Source: Aphanomyces cochlioides (lineage: Eukaryota > Oomycota > Saprolegniomycetes > Saprolegniales > Verrucalvaceae). From it: DNA of 64,000 bases. The stretch covers positions 1,798,001 to 1,862,000 of the forward strand of contig JAHQRK010000012.1 in NCBI GenBank assembly GCA_019828595.1. The letters run 5' to 3'. The notes below the pieces were generated by a model that saw only the letters and a list, made by a program, of their open reading frames with translations, was not told the origin of the DNA and ran no database searches. The translations under genes were made by a program, and so were the position numbers. Each line of letters opens with the position of its first letter. Position 1 is the first letter of the stretch. This document shows, piece after piece, positions 21,750 to 32,777 of this stretch.

Positions 21750-22100
21750 TTACTTCAAGTACTTCAATTTCGCCAAAAAATGAATTTTCAATTTAAAATT
21801 TTTGGCAATTTCCACCACGAGCGCCAAAACATCGTCGTCAAGGGGGCGCACCATGGCATGGAAGAAAGACACGCTGTCTCGCATCGCTGGATGCGCTTGA
21901 GATGATAGCATTTGCTTGAGAACAGACTGTGTGCAGTCGAATGTCAAGGTGTGTTTCATTTTTTGGATATTTTGCGTCCAGTACGTCTTGTTGAACTCAG
22001 ACATGCGAGACACACCATGGCAACGTTGATGGTCAAGTTTTGAAGACCCACATGGGAGATTCATCCAAGAGAAAAAACATGAATACTGTCCATCCTCCAC
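21750..22100 (-). CDS. Hypothetical protein
   Basis: A 116-codon open frame on the minus strand with coding-like composition (HTLTFDCTQSVLKQMLSSQ, SFFHAMVRPLDDDVLALVVE). It may be a complete small protein or the last exon of a larger gene. No domain is recognised and no splice partner was found. The end lies in AT-rich sequence. Confidence 0.35.
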   Translation of the reverse strand: MEDGQYSCFFSWMNLPCGSSKLDHQRCHGVSRMSEFNKTYWTQNIQKMKHTLTFDCTQSVLKQMLSSQAHPAMRDSVSFFHAMVRPLDDDVLALVVEIAKNFKLKIHFLAKLKYLK

Positions 22101-22614
22101 GACGCTAATCTATCGCTTGCGGGGTGCTTGATGCCAGGTCGAAGCTTCTGCAGTATTGCTCAATGCGCTGTCGATTGCTCCACCAGCGAGATTGAGCGTC
22201 GGCACAGCACTGGAATTCTTTCAACAGCAGATTTCCCCCCAGTCAACAAAAGTCGCCATCTGCATCCTGCGAAGCAGCTTGACTCACCAAGCTAATGCAC
22301 CATGAGCTTAGCCATCGTCGTCTCATAATGGAGCGATTGCTCTTTCTAGTCGAGATTACGGGTTGAAATCCACCCTAGCTCATATAAGGTTTGTTTGTGT
22401 GAAGGAAGATGGCGTGGTTGGCTTGGAACATGTCGACATTGGAGGCAAGTTTCAACGTCGATCGGATGACGGTGTGGTCTTTCCTGCCATCCATTATGAG
22501 CGGATTCATAGGATGCACCTGTCGCAGAGTACAGTAGATGTAGAGGGTCTGGTACATGATGCATCTGGTCAAACGGGAAAGAAACATTACTGAAAAATCA
22601 GCGTTCCGTGTGCG

Positions 22615-23325
22615 ATGGACGGTGCGCCACAAGACTCGGCCGGTCCTCCCCCAGCGGACGGAGGATCCTCCTCGTCGAAGACGATCGCACTCGCGTGCGG
22701 ACTTGCGTTTGGACTCTTGGCTCTCGCGTGTATTTTTGCGGTTATCTGTCGACGACGCAGGCGGCGCATGAATGCAACGAACGACCACCTGAGAGCCAAG
22801 CCATGGGACACAATCACGCCCGTTATGACAACAAACGATGATCTAGGGACGACCAGCGTGTCCATGCTCGAGGATGGAAAGAGATCGTACATGTACGTGA
22901 GCGACAACCACTCGGCCGCACCTGCAGCTCCGACTCAATTGCAGTGGCATACGAGGTCAAGCAACATGTACGCCGTTGAGAAGCCGAAGCCTGTCAAGAA
23001 CGATATCATTCTCCTTGAAGACGACGACATGGTGTTGTTGCAAAGCCACCGCGGACCGCCAACTCTGCCCAACACTGGCGTTGTCCTGAAACCCCCGCAG
23101 CCCGTGCGCGTGTCGTCTGAAGACCACGGAGAGTCTGGCGACTTTGTGAGCCTCGGACTGAAAACCACGGCGAATTCCCTCGAAGGCGAGACGGATGGTT
23201 GGAACACCAACCTCTCGTTCGTGAGCGAGATGTCCCAAATGGACATCCACAACGGCGACCGCATCTCAACCATCAGTTTTACAAGTCTCGACGATAGTGA
23301 CGACATTGCCGAGGCCAAGATTTAG
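22615..23325 (+). CDS. Single-pass membrane protein (5' exons missing or unresolved)
   Basis: Open frame of 236 codons. After a Gly/Ser/Pro-rich segment comes a membrane helix (ALACGLAFGLLALACIFAVI), a run of six Arg as stop-transfer, and a cytoplasmic tail of about 180 residues rich in Ser, Asp and Glu with dileucine-like DDDMVLL. Architecture and position match the two flanking CPPC genes, but no signal peptide or cysteine-rich ectodomain could be found upstream in a joined frame, so either exons were missed or they are lost. A possible 50-bp intron ends just before 22603, but its frames do not join. As written, the protein could still insert by its single helix. Confidence 0.6.
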   Translation: MDGAPQDSAGPPPADGGSSSSKTIALACGLAFGLLALACIFAVICRRRRRRMNATNDHLRAKPWDTITPVMTTNDDLGTTSVSMLEDGKRSYMYVSDNHSAAPAAPTQLQWHTRSSNMYAVEKPKPVKNDIILLEDDDMVLLQSHRGPPTLPNTGVVLKPPQPVRVSSEDHGESGDFVSLGLKTTANSLEGETDGWNTNLSFVSEMSQMDIHNGDRISTISFTSLDDSDDIAEAKI

Positions 23326-23485
23326 TTGGCATAAGTAAGTTATAAGTTATCCTGGCCGTCCTGGCGGCTCTTTTCCTCCCGACGACCTCCTGGATCCATG
23401 CAGAGTCCCGACGCCTGGCTTCATCTGGCTCTACTCTTGAAAGTCATATGGTGATCATGTGATAGAGTTCGGTGCATTTGACAAC

Positions 23486-24238
23486 ATGGAAAGGCGGCAG
23501 TGTCTCTGGGCAGCACTCCTTTCCTCTCTCTTCGCCTTCGTCGCTGCAGGTTCGTCCTTCATCCTCCTTCCATGTTAATGTGGTCATTTAGAAGACATCC
23601 ATGGCAATCTTTGTCACACAATTGCGACCTGCACCCATATCAATACATCCAACCCATGCCAGCGATTTGACGAGGTCTGCCCGCCATGTCTTGCGAGCGA
23701 TATCGCGGGGTATTTCTGCATGGAGAAGTCTTCCGACACGAATGCATGCCCCTTACCATCTTTCGACTGCAGCCTCCACACAACCTCGACTGGATTGGCA
23801 TTGGCTCGACTGAAGAGCGGTTTGACACCGATGCATATTGGCTACATCGTCGGCGTGTCCGTGTGCGCACTTGGCATCACAGTCTTTCTCTTCGTCCAGC
23901 CTGCAACGCAAGTGACCGAAACCAAAGAGCTCTTATCGTCGCAATCCATGAATCCTCCCAAGAGACAGCCACTCTTTGCATTCCTCGACACTCGACGCTA
24001 CGATAGCGGCTTTGATTTGACCGTCTTGGACTCCCAGGGTGTCAACATGACTCTGCCGCGACACATCCCACTGCTTCAAGACGGCGACACCGACACGATG
24101 CGGAGAGTGCCAGAAGTCGAACGTACCACCAAAGGCAACTCCGACACGCCAGTATCGTATGCATTCTCTCTGCTCACTGCGTCCGATCCTGAATCTCGCG
24201 ACGACGACTCCATCGTCTCATGGGCTGGCCCTCGGTAA
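23486..24238 (+). CDS. Type I membrane protein with CPPC cysteine-rich ectodomain (family member 2)
   Basis: Two exons (23486-23549 and 23592-24238) around a 42-bp intron give 236 aa. The first exon is a signal peptide (MERRQCLWAALLSSLFAFVAA). The ectodomain repeats the cysteine order of the gene at 19936: LCHTIATC, PCQRFDEVCPPC, YFCMEKSSD, ACPLPSFDC. A short stalk and a membrane helix follow (IGYIVGVSVCALGITVFLFV), then a tail of about 110 residues with acidic and Ser-rich stretches and LPRHIPLL. The intron lies right after the signal peptide, whereas member 1 has its intron after the cysteine block. No known family was recognised. The role is probably at the cell surface. Confidence 0.72.
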
Positions 24239-24469
24239 CTCAGCGATGTAACCGTGAGTGTATAAAACTTGCTGTTTAATACATTAATTGTTCTTTACTT
24301 GTTTCTATGGAATATCGGAATGTTGGTGTTAGAGCTTCTCCACCGGTCACTGAGTTTGACACTGAAACTGAGTTCTTGCTTGTTGTGACACTGAGTTTTG
24401 CTCCACATGTACACTGAGTCCGACACGGAAACTGATTTTCAAACTCCGTGCCCAGAGTTTGATGCACCA

Positions 24470-24501
24470 AACACTGAGTTTAGACCCCAGAACTCAGTGT
24501 T
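24470..24501. repeat. Inverted repeat within ACTGAGTTT-rich sequence
   Basis: Arms AACACTGAGTT and AACTCAGTGTT (11 bp, perfect) around a 10-bp loop. ACTGAGTTT-type words recur between 24335 and 24500, giving a loose short repeat. It lies just left of the decayed Harbinger parts and might belong to its end. Confidence 0.55.
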
Positions 24502-24608
24502 TGAACACAACACTGGATTTATAAACATATTGAATAATGTATGGTTTGCAATGTTTGATTGAATGTATACTATACCAAATTGCAATTGTTCATTCGAGTG
24601 GCAAGAAG

Positions 24609-25434
24609 ATGTCGGTGTGGATGTCCGACGCTGAGAACGAGCTTCTCTGTAAAGCTTGGATTCAAGTCTCTGAAGACCCCATCGCTGGAACTGGTCAACA
24701 CTCGTCGACATTCTGGGATTCTGTCACCAAGATCTTTAATGGGCGCCGTCCAGAAGGGCGGCCCGAGCGAACGTCGAGAGCTTTGGAGTCGAAATTCGCG
24801 GTCATCAAGTTGCATGTCGGGAAGTTCAGTGGCTGCTACGCTGAAGCGTTGGAACTACGAACGAGTGGAACAAACATAGAAGACGTTGTCGAATGTGCAA
24901 AAACATTATATTACGAGCCAAGTCCGGCAAACACCACGCGTTCAAGTTCATGGCTGGCGATTTCTCTCATCAAAACCAAAATGGGAAGTATACAGAAGCT
25001 CGTCCAAAGGACGAAATCTCTCCCAACAAAACGTCTCAGATGAGAACGACGTTCTTGTTGCAAAGGCCAGTTTCACGTCGCTCTCATCAGAGACGTCTTG
25101 TTTCGAAAGACCTGAAGGAGTCAAGGCTGCAAAGCGTCGCAAAAAAAATCTTGAAAAGCAACATGAAGATGATGACTCTCTTGCCAAGGCTACAGCAGAG
25201 ATGGCGGCTGCTATTGAAATGAAGGCCCAGGCCCAGACTATTGTTGCACATATGCAATTGTTCACGACGCCATTGGATAACCTGACGCCGGTCGCAAGAA
25301 GATTTTTTGAACTACAACAAGCCGAGGTCGTTTCAAATCTTGAAGCTCGTGCATTAAAGAGGATTTCTTCGACATCAGGAAGTCATAGTCAAGTAACAGG
25401 GAGAGATAATCAAGATAACGAAGCTCTTCCTTGA
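24609..25434 (+). pseudogene. Decayed NAM/Myb-like accessory protein of a PIF/Harbinger transposon
   Basis: Three frames must be read in turn. The first carries AENELLCKAWIQVSEDPIAG and FWDSVTKIFNG, typical of the Myb/SANT-like second protein of Harbinger elements (often labelled glutathione S-transferase T3-like or NAM-associated in plants). The second carries RAKSGKHHAFKFM from about 24917. The third carries WRFLSSKPKWEVYRSS and RPEGVKAAKRRKKNLEKQ to the stop at 25434. These blocks normally follow one another in one frame, so at least two frameshifts have broken the gene. In intact elements this protein helps the transposase enter the nucleus and bind DNA. Its likely partner is the broken transposase at 27.8-29.4 kb on the other strand. 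Confidence 0.7.
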
Positions 25435-25925
25435 TTGTGATTGTAACCTTATAGAATTCTACTCTTGTCCTACTTTTATCCACAAGCTTTCTATGATGTC
25501 ATGCCGTAGCTGATTATGTTTGTTGATATCCCGCATTGTACTTGAGGGTCGCTTGTATTGCTCGAATGAAACGCAATCGTTCACGCGGTTGAAATCCACT
25601 AGACAACTCCAATTCTCAATATAATTAGGGGGTTTCAAAGCTAATAATCAAGAGGTCTCTGGTCAAGAGGTCTAAAAGACCTCAATGTTTGACTTGAATT
25701 AAAAATAATTTCAAATGTCCTAACACTGTGAAGTTAACCACGCGGTCGTAGAGGAACAGTAGTGACTTCTTAGGTGATTGAGTGATTTCCAAATATACTC
25801 ATGTTTTGTAGATTCACACTGTGTGCACAAATAATGTCATGCAGTGTCTGGTTAGATGGTGATCTGTTTCTCAGAGCATCTGGTTTTGGACTTTCAATTG
25901 ATGATTGATATTTGACAAAATGATA

Positions 25926-27757
25926 CTACTCTGGTCCGCATTATTTGTTGTATTGTTTTCACTTGAATAAAGTATAGGTGCTTGACGAAAATATATGGAT
26001 ATTTGTATTGAACCCTTTAAACTCATAATCCAGTGTGCAAATATAATTGGATTTTATTTTATTGCACAGTCAACTTAACTATGACAATTCAAATGATCAA
26101 TTGCCTGCCGATAGACAGAAGGATCACATTGAAGGTTGAACGATGCCTTCATCTTCGCTGCGTCTTTCCTCAAATGGGGAAGCTTGAAATTGTTGCCTCC
26201 ATTATCATGCATGGAAAATTCCAAGACTTTTTGAAGAGTAATAAATGACTTGCCAAGTGTCTTCATAGGCAATTCCAAAAAAGCAGAGTCCACAGCAACA
26301 ACGAGCTCATCGATAGTTCTTGAGCTCTTACGCTGCTGTAGAGATTGAATAGAGTTAAAAATACCTAAGTCTAACACATTAAAATCGGGACTGTTTGCGG
26401 GTTGATTCGAAATTTCAATGCCATGGATACCTCGCAGGCGCAATTCAGCAGTAGTGATACATTTGTGAGGACTGGCATTGTTTTGTTGGACTTTCACCAT
26501 TGCGACACTCCGCGGCGTTTTTTCCTGGATGGCAGGAACCACTTTTTCCAGAAACATTTTGCGGTAAACTTCGGAACCAACGCTCTGGGGAACCGAGACA
26601 AGGGTGCCTCTTGGTCGATTTTTGCTAGATCGTACAGCATGCACTTTCGAGACAAACGGCCAGATTCCAATCTTGCCGTTGAACATTTGTTTCTTGTCAT
26701 GATCACAACGTGGACGCGCAACAGCGGCCAAGAAGAGAGCCTTGATGATGAACTTCGTGGACTTCACTGGGCGCAATGGCAACGATTCGTTGTCATAGTC
26801 GTAGAACTTTCTTTTAACCATAGTCACATGGAACCATTTCTCATCAACATGCACAAACTCGTGCATATTGGCGAAGATGTGATTTTCATGCGACTGTGGC
26901 TGAAGAAAGCTCACGGCATGTTGGATTCGGCGGATTTGGTTGAGGGGTGTAAGCAATGGCTTGACACGACTTGATCTTCCACGGAGTCTTGCAGTCTCTT
27001 GCATGTGCCGGATGATCGTTGTCTTGGGGATTCCCGACTTTGCCGACATCAAGCGGAGCGTTTGGCGGTCTTCGAGGGGTACTGTCTTGATCACTGTTTC
27101 GATTTGTTCGGCAGTTCGTCGTTTTTTTTACCCGCAATTCCCTAAAGAAGATATCCTTTAGAATTTTATACTTGTAACATTTGATTATTTTCAAATAAAT
27201 ATCGAATTTCAGAGGTTGTACCTTTACGTTTCGCGGCGACGTCGGCGATTGGGGTCTCTGCAGAGACTGAACCTCTTCCACGAGCACAGAGTCGAGAAAT
27301 GGTGCTCCAGTGACACTCAAACATCCGTGATACATGAATGAACGTGCCACGATCGAGCTTTCCATGATTGAATCGCTGAAGCAGCAGCTGGTAGGCGGCA
27401 GACCGCTCGTCATCGGTGAGGTTGCGGCGTGTGATTGTGCGGCGAGTAAATCGTTTGCGTGGTTGCTGGCATGGTTGAGGCATTGCACAATGAAGTTTGA
27501 TAGAACCGATGTGTATTCGACGTGTTAACTTGAACAATGATCCTCCACCGGGTCGATATGCTCCAATGCTCTCTACAGCCCTGACTTTGACTGCTCATAT
27601 CTCAAAATTCCCGCCGAGTTCCAAGCTGCAAAATGCACCCAATCAAAGCTCGAGAATTGTACTTTTCGTTTAGCCAATCAGGTTAGCTATCCGAAAAAAA
27701 TTAGAAAAATCCCGCGAATGATAAGTCGACTACAACAAATAATGTGGACCAGAGTAG
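25926..27757 (-). mobile_element. Mariner-type transposon with terminal inverted repeats
   Basis: Ends are near-perfect inverted repeats of 27 bp: 25926-25952 starts CTACTCTGGTCCGCATT and the complement of 27731-27757 starts CTACTCTGGTCCACATT (26 of 27 identical). TA flanks both ends (25924-25925 and 27758-27759), the target duplication usual for Tc1/mariner. Length is about 1.83 kb with one minus-strand transposase gene inside. The element sits between two halves of an older Harbinger element. Confidence 0.85.
26075..27483 (-). pseudogene. Mariner transposase, inactivated
   Basis: The N-terminal exon (27483 down to about 27228) has a helix-turn-helix segment (NLTDDERSAAYQLLLQRF, FECHWSTISRLCARG) as in plant and oomycete mariners. 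A plausible 80-bp intron follows, and the joined frame reads KGNCG, then a TAA stop (27128-27130), then KKRRTAEQIETVIKTVPLEDR and the catalytic part. The DDE/D catalytic motifs are FVHVDEKWF, then VQQNNASPHK and NSPDFNVLDLGIFNS. Family members have QQDNA at the second motif; here the Asp is Asn (codon at 26480-26482). With both the stop and the lost Asp, it should not be active. The intron is inferred; a frameshift is the alternative. Confidence 0.8.
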
Positions 27758-27804
27758 TATATCATTTTGCATTATGATATTCTATTATACCGAAATAATC
27801 GACT

Positions 27805-29440
27805 TTGATGGCGTCATTGGTTATGAAGCCTACTGGTGAACTCGGTCGCTCCTTCTTCGTTTTCGACGACCATATTATGGATGCAGATGCATGCCTACCA
27901 GATCGTATGCATCATTTCTCGACTCCAATAACGACCAGGGTTTGCCAAAATGTGAAATCGAGCAAAAAGCACACCAAAGCAACGCTCGACATCTTTTCGA
28001 AGGCTTTCATGTCGATCACAATACAAACGCTGCTTCTGGTTGGATGGCGAACTCACACTCTTCTGGAACAACATAAAGTTGGGATAAATGCCATCAGCCA
28101 GAAGATAGAACATGTTATAGGTTGAGCCATTTATCTACAACGCATTAGACATTACTAGTACAGTACACAATAGACTTTCACCTCATATGAAGCTGCTCGG
28201 GTCGCACCATTTATTATCTTGACTAACAAGGTTGATCTGTCAAGCACATTAATGTCGTTGTTTGAGCCTGGTATCCCGAGGAAAGCATGCCAAATCCAGA
28301 GAATTTTTGTTGCGACGGCCTCCAAAATTATACTGCGCCGACCATCACGATCTTGATACTGTCCTTGCCAAGCAACGGGACAATTCTTCCACTCCCAGTG
28401 AGTGCAATCAATAGAACCAAACATGCCGGGAAATCCACGATCCTCATTTATGCGTACTTGGGTCAGTACGTCCTGTGGTGTGGGATCACGCAGATAGATA
28501 TCACCAAAACCCTTTATAACAGCAATCGCGAATCTTTTCAGTGCCTCGTTTGCAGTGGTTTCGCTCAGCCGACAGTATTCATCTGTTGCATCCGCACCTA
28601 CTCCATAAGCAAGCATTCTCATTGCCGCTGTACACTTCTGTATACTACTCTGGTCCGGAATAATTGTCCCATTGTTAAAACCACTGTATTGTCTTGATAT
28701 TAGTATACCGATGAAAATAGTTGAACTCTGATAATTGATTTAACTTGAACTTTGTTTTTAGTTAAACAGTTAAGCAAATAAAACGCTACATTAAACTACA
28801 TTTTCCTAGTACGTTAAATTTATCCTTTTAGCGCCATGCCGTGCCATGGACTTCGCAAGGCGCAAGCAAAGTAGCGGGGAGTCACAGACGCTTATTGTTG
28901 GTGATATTCGAAAGATTATCATATTTGCTACGATATTACATGAGATTTCTTTTGAACGGTGACCCGGTAATGACGAATATCGTTATCATAAACATCCCTC
29001 TTGATATGATCCTTTTTCCATCGCGATGCATGGTAGTTGATCGCTTGCACACACATGCATAGTCAGGACAAAGAGAGTACTATTCTTAAGTGGCTAATGT
29101 GAAAAGAAGCCCCAATACCGGCGTTTTGAACGACCAGCGGAGGATTAACTAGCCCAAGGACCGACACGACATTTTCGTCGATTCGTATCTTAACCACTTT
29201 GAATCAAGGTTGACAGAATACATCCAATCAAAGCTGAGATCAAGAGCTTTCATTTAAGCCAATCAAACAAGGAAATGGATGTTTTGTTGAATTTAACCGC
29301 CAATCCGAAAACAATGGGACAATTATGGACCAGAGTAGTAACGCAAAACGCCAATTTTTCGGTTTGATTGAAATCGAAGTTGCTTTGGATGTCGATATCT
29401 CGACAACTGTCATCCAGATTGAAACTCTGAAGGTGGCCAC
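27805..29440 (-). pseudogene. PIF/Harbinger (HARBI1-like) transposase, interrupted and truncated
   Basis: Minus-strand remnants of a DDE nuclease. 28155-28622 holds LQKCTAAMRMLAYGV-like start, FGSIDCTHWEWKNCPVAWQG with the first catalytic Asp, and LGIPGSNNDINVLDRS. 27805-28125 holds LLADGIYP (second Asp) and DVERCFGVLFARF (Glu). A stop or frame change separates the two blocks. The upstream part resumes beyond the insertion at 28645-29338: its last residues KPKNWRFA lead directly to LQKCTAAM if the insertion and one TA are removed. Intact relatives excise transposons with TIRs; this copy is dead. It pairs with the accessory pseudogene at 24.6 kb. Confidence 0.75.
28645..29338. mobile_element. 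Short non-autonomous mariner relative (MITE-like)
   Basis: About 694 bp bounded by inverted repeats that start CTACTCTGGTCC on both ends and continue TAATTGTCCCATTGTT (28645-28676 and the complement of about 29308-29338). TA flanks both ends. The first 12 bases match the ends of the mariner at 25926, so the same transposase type may have moved it. It contains no transposase frame; short ORFs inside have no likeness. It interrupts the Harbinger transposase. Confidence 0.75.
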
Positions 29441-29479
29441 GTGTTCGCCGAAATGTCTCTAATTCCATGAAACTCTATC

Positions 29480-30134
29480 TTAGGTCAAAGGAGACAGTTT
29501 ATATCGTTAAAAAGTTGACAAGTTGACACGATCAGATGAGTCAAATAATCGGTTTGAGAAAAATACTTGACTTCTGTATAGAGGAACTTCGTTTTATCCG
29601 AATTTTTATTTCAGAAATATTTATTGAGTTATACAGGCAAATATAAAATTTAATAAGTTATATAATACTAGGGAGCCTTCTCCCTTGTTGTTAGCAAATA
29701 CGATAATTATTTGTCATAACATATAAAATTGTACAAGTTTTTGTGCTTCACCCTGATTGGTCAGTTCCAAACCGATTAATTGGCACAGACCGAAAAATTG
29801 GCGCTTTGCGTTAGCAGAAATTCCTATTGATACCGAAATCATCGATCCATGTAAGCTATTTTAATGTACCTTGTCGTCCTGTTGCATCTGGCTTTTGTGT
29901 GAAGTAAGCATCCGAGCGCGAAACATTTTCCACTATCCGAGAAAACAACTCCCGTGACATTCTAAATCGCCGCCGAAACAACTCGTCAGTATATATACGT
30001 ATACCAAACTCGATCCAACTGTTTGCACCAAATCTGCTGGCCGTGTCATGTTTTAAACATATATTGTGTTTAAAATTTGTTTAAAAGGTGTTTAGATGAG
30101 GATTTTTTCATTTTCAAATTTGCACCCTCCGGCG
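29480..30134. other. AT-rich intergenic region
   Basis: No gene or repeat of note. Probably contains the promoter of the PH-START-ORD gene at 30135. Confidence 0.4.
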
Positions 30135-32777
30135 ATGGGCGATCGGAGCCACGATGAGGTAAAACGCGCGAGAATGCAACGGGAAGAAAGAAATGAATGT
30201 TAGGATCACCACAGTATTTGCAATCGACCAGGGTATGATCCAACGTATATGAAGGAAGGGTACTTGCAAAAGAAGGGACAGCTTCTCAAAGGGTGGAAGA
30301 AACGATGGTTTGTCTGCGATGGCCGCTCGTTGAGTTATTACAACACGAAATTGGACAAGAAACCCAATGCAGTCATTCCACTAGAATCCGCCACGGTCCA
30401 AGATGGGGGGACGAGTGAAACATGGAACTCACCACGTATTTATCTCACGGATGGCACGTCAGGCACGATGTATTGCCTCTCAGGCGATGAAGGGGATGTT
30501 GTGTCACAGTGGCTTGAAATTCTTGATCGGGCGGTCAAACGCATCCACGAAAAACGTGAGGCAAATCAAAACGGAGTTCCTCGAAGCAAGAGCCATATCA
30601 CACCATTCGACGAGGAAGAAGGCCGACAGAAACCGTCATTGCATCCACCTGAGCGATCTCCACGCAAGATTCCATCTTCTGCAGAGTTTGCATCGAAACG
30701 CGCACACCCAGCAGCTACTGCACCTGCTTCGAAAGGTACACAATTGTCAACGACCATTCGTCTCGAAAACGAACTTTCGACTGCATCCGAACTCCTCAAT
30801 AGCCTTCTTTTGAACAAACCCTCAGCTGCACATCCGATCCGCTTCCAGTTCGAAGGAGTCCACGGTGGTGTTCGAGTCAGTACAGCCGTCGACCCCACCA
30901 CTGGCAAACGCTACGCTCGTGGCAGTGTTGTTATCAATGTTGTGCCATCAGTTGCTCTTCGAATTCTCGTCGATCACCAAAAACGTCATGAATGGGACAT
31001 TCACTTCCCAGAATCGTCACACGTTGCAACTTACGGTGGAGCCACTGATCTTGTCTACTTGTCGGGTGGTTCACCTGCATCTTTCTTCAGCGATCCAGTT
31101 TTGCTTCACCCAATGCCTGCTCTCCCTGCTGCTGTAGCTGCTGTCTTTGGTGGGGTTTTCTCTACTGATGGCTTACTTCACGCTGCTGCTGGTGCTGTTT
31201 TGGGGGGTGTCGCTGCTTCAATTGACTGGCGTCCATTGGCCGCACCCCGCGATTTGCTTTTGCTCCGACATGTTTACGAAGCCATGACTCCAGCCAGCGA
31301 CCAAACTCGACTTTCGTGCCAACATCTTCTTGAAGCTGTCGGTGTCACTTCGGTCGCGAACGCAATGGTTATCGCTGAGATGTCAGTCAGAAATGAGCTC
31401 AAGCCAGTTGTCAGTGGTGTAATCCGTGCTCACATTGGTGTCAGTGGCTGGCTAGTTGAACCACTTGACACTGAAGCGACCCTACTTACTTACGTGACGG
31501 ACTTGACTCTACAAGGGTGGATTCCTTCACATGTGAATGCACGGGTGCTCCTAGATCGCATGAAATGCCTGTCGGCAATTGCACATTTCGTAAACCAAGC
31601 CAAGATCCTTGGGCCGCAGCTCGGTTATGACGACGATGTAGTTTACGATCCAGACGAGGTGGAAGATGGTGGTGTTGGTGGGTCAACTGACGTGGCAGCT
31701 GCGGCAACTCGCGACAGCGACACTTTCCATCCTCGCGATTACTTTCGAATGGTGGTCCAGATTCCAACTGGTGGCGTGAAGCTTACTGACAAAGATATTG
31801 CCAAGAAACAGAACGGTGTGCTGATGGAAGTGATCAAAAACATGGGCACAAAATTGCTCGATGGCAAATCGGCTGTCAGTCTTTCCCTTCCAGTCCGCAT
31901 CTTTGAACCACGGTCTATGCTCGATCGACTTGTCGATCTCTATCTGTATGCCCCCAACTACCTTTCGGCTGCCAACGACACCTCTGATATGGTGGAACGA
32001 TTTAAACTCACTATGGCATTCGCAGTCGCAGGATGGCACCACAGTGTGGGTTGTATGAAGCCATTTAGTCCCATCTTGGGCGAGACTTTGCAAGCTGAAT
32101 TTGTCGATGGTGCAACGGTTCACTGCGAACATGCAAGCCATCATCCTCCAATCAGTTACGCGCAGATTGTCGGTCCCAAGTACAAGATTCACTCTTATTC
32201 GATATTGAATGGAAGTCTGCAGACAAACTGCATTGTCCAGATCCAGCAAGGTCCTGTCAAAGTGCAGTTCCTTGATGGAACCGTGATTGAGTTTACGCTT
32301 CCAGCAATCCGCATGGGTGGTTTCCTTTGGGGCGATCGCGTTGTTGAATTGGTCGGTTCAATCAATTTCCAAGACAAGAAAAATGGTATTTCCTGTGAAC
32401 TCAAGCTCAACCCTGATGAGAAAAAGGGTATGTTTGCCTCCAACAAAGTCCCAACAGATCGCTTCCGTGGTACCCTCATTTCGCGTATGGACGAAGTATG
32501 TGAAGTGAGTGGCTCTTGGCTCGAAGAACTCAGGTTTGGTGACAAAGTCTACTGGAATCTCCATAAAGATCGCTGTGCACCCGTCGTGCGTCTCCCTGAC
32601 GACAAGGTTCTCGCGTCCGACAGTCGCCACCGTCAAGATCTCAAATTTCTCGGACAGAACGATTTGGAAGAAGCTCAAGAGTGGAAGCTCACACTCGAAA
32701 AACTCCAACGCAGCGACCGCGCCAAGCGGAAAGAAGGGCGACGCCCTAACCACTGGACATTCCAATCTGGACATTAG
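30135..32777 (+). CDS. PH-START-oxysterol-binding (ORD) lipid-transfer protein, copy 1
   Basis: A 24-bp first exon (30135-30158, MGDRSHDE) joins exon 2 (30204-32777) across a 45-bp intron, giving 865 aa. PH domain at about 24-118 (MKEGYLQKKGQLLKGWKKRW). START-type lipid pocket at about 190-460: FEGVHGGVRVSTAVDP, RGSVVINVVPS, KRHEWDIHFPES, LVYLSGG, then after a hydrophobic insert RDLLLLRHVYEA and LQGWIPSHVNARV. The insert (about 50 residues, Ala/Gly-rich, PALPAAVAAVFGGVF ... AAGAVLGGVAAS) splits the START fold and could form a membrane hairpin. ORD at about 510-860 with KPFSPILGET, the fingerprint HASHHPPISY and FRGTLISRMDEVCEVSGSW. ORD proteins exchange sterol or phosphatidylserine for PI4P at membrane contacts; PH domains bind phosphoinositides. 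Having PH, START and ORD in one chain is unusual. A tandem paralogue follows. Confidence 0.9.

Noticed and set aside
22375..22788. Minus-strand frame of 137 codons opposite the middle cluster gene
   Set aside because: Its end overlaps a plus-strand gene with a clear helix and tail; both strands are open here and I could not support a minus gene.
26402..26974. Plus-strand open frame of 190 codons
   Set aside because: Antisense to the mariner transposase with its recognisable catalytic motifs.
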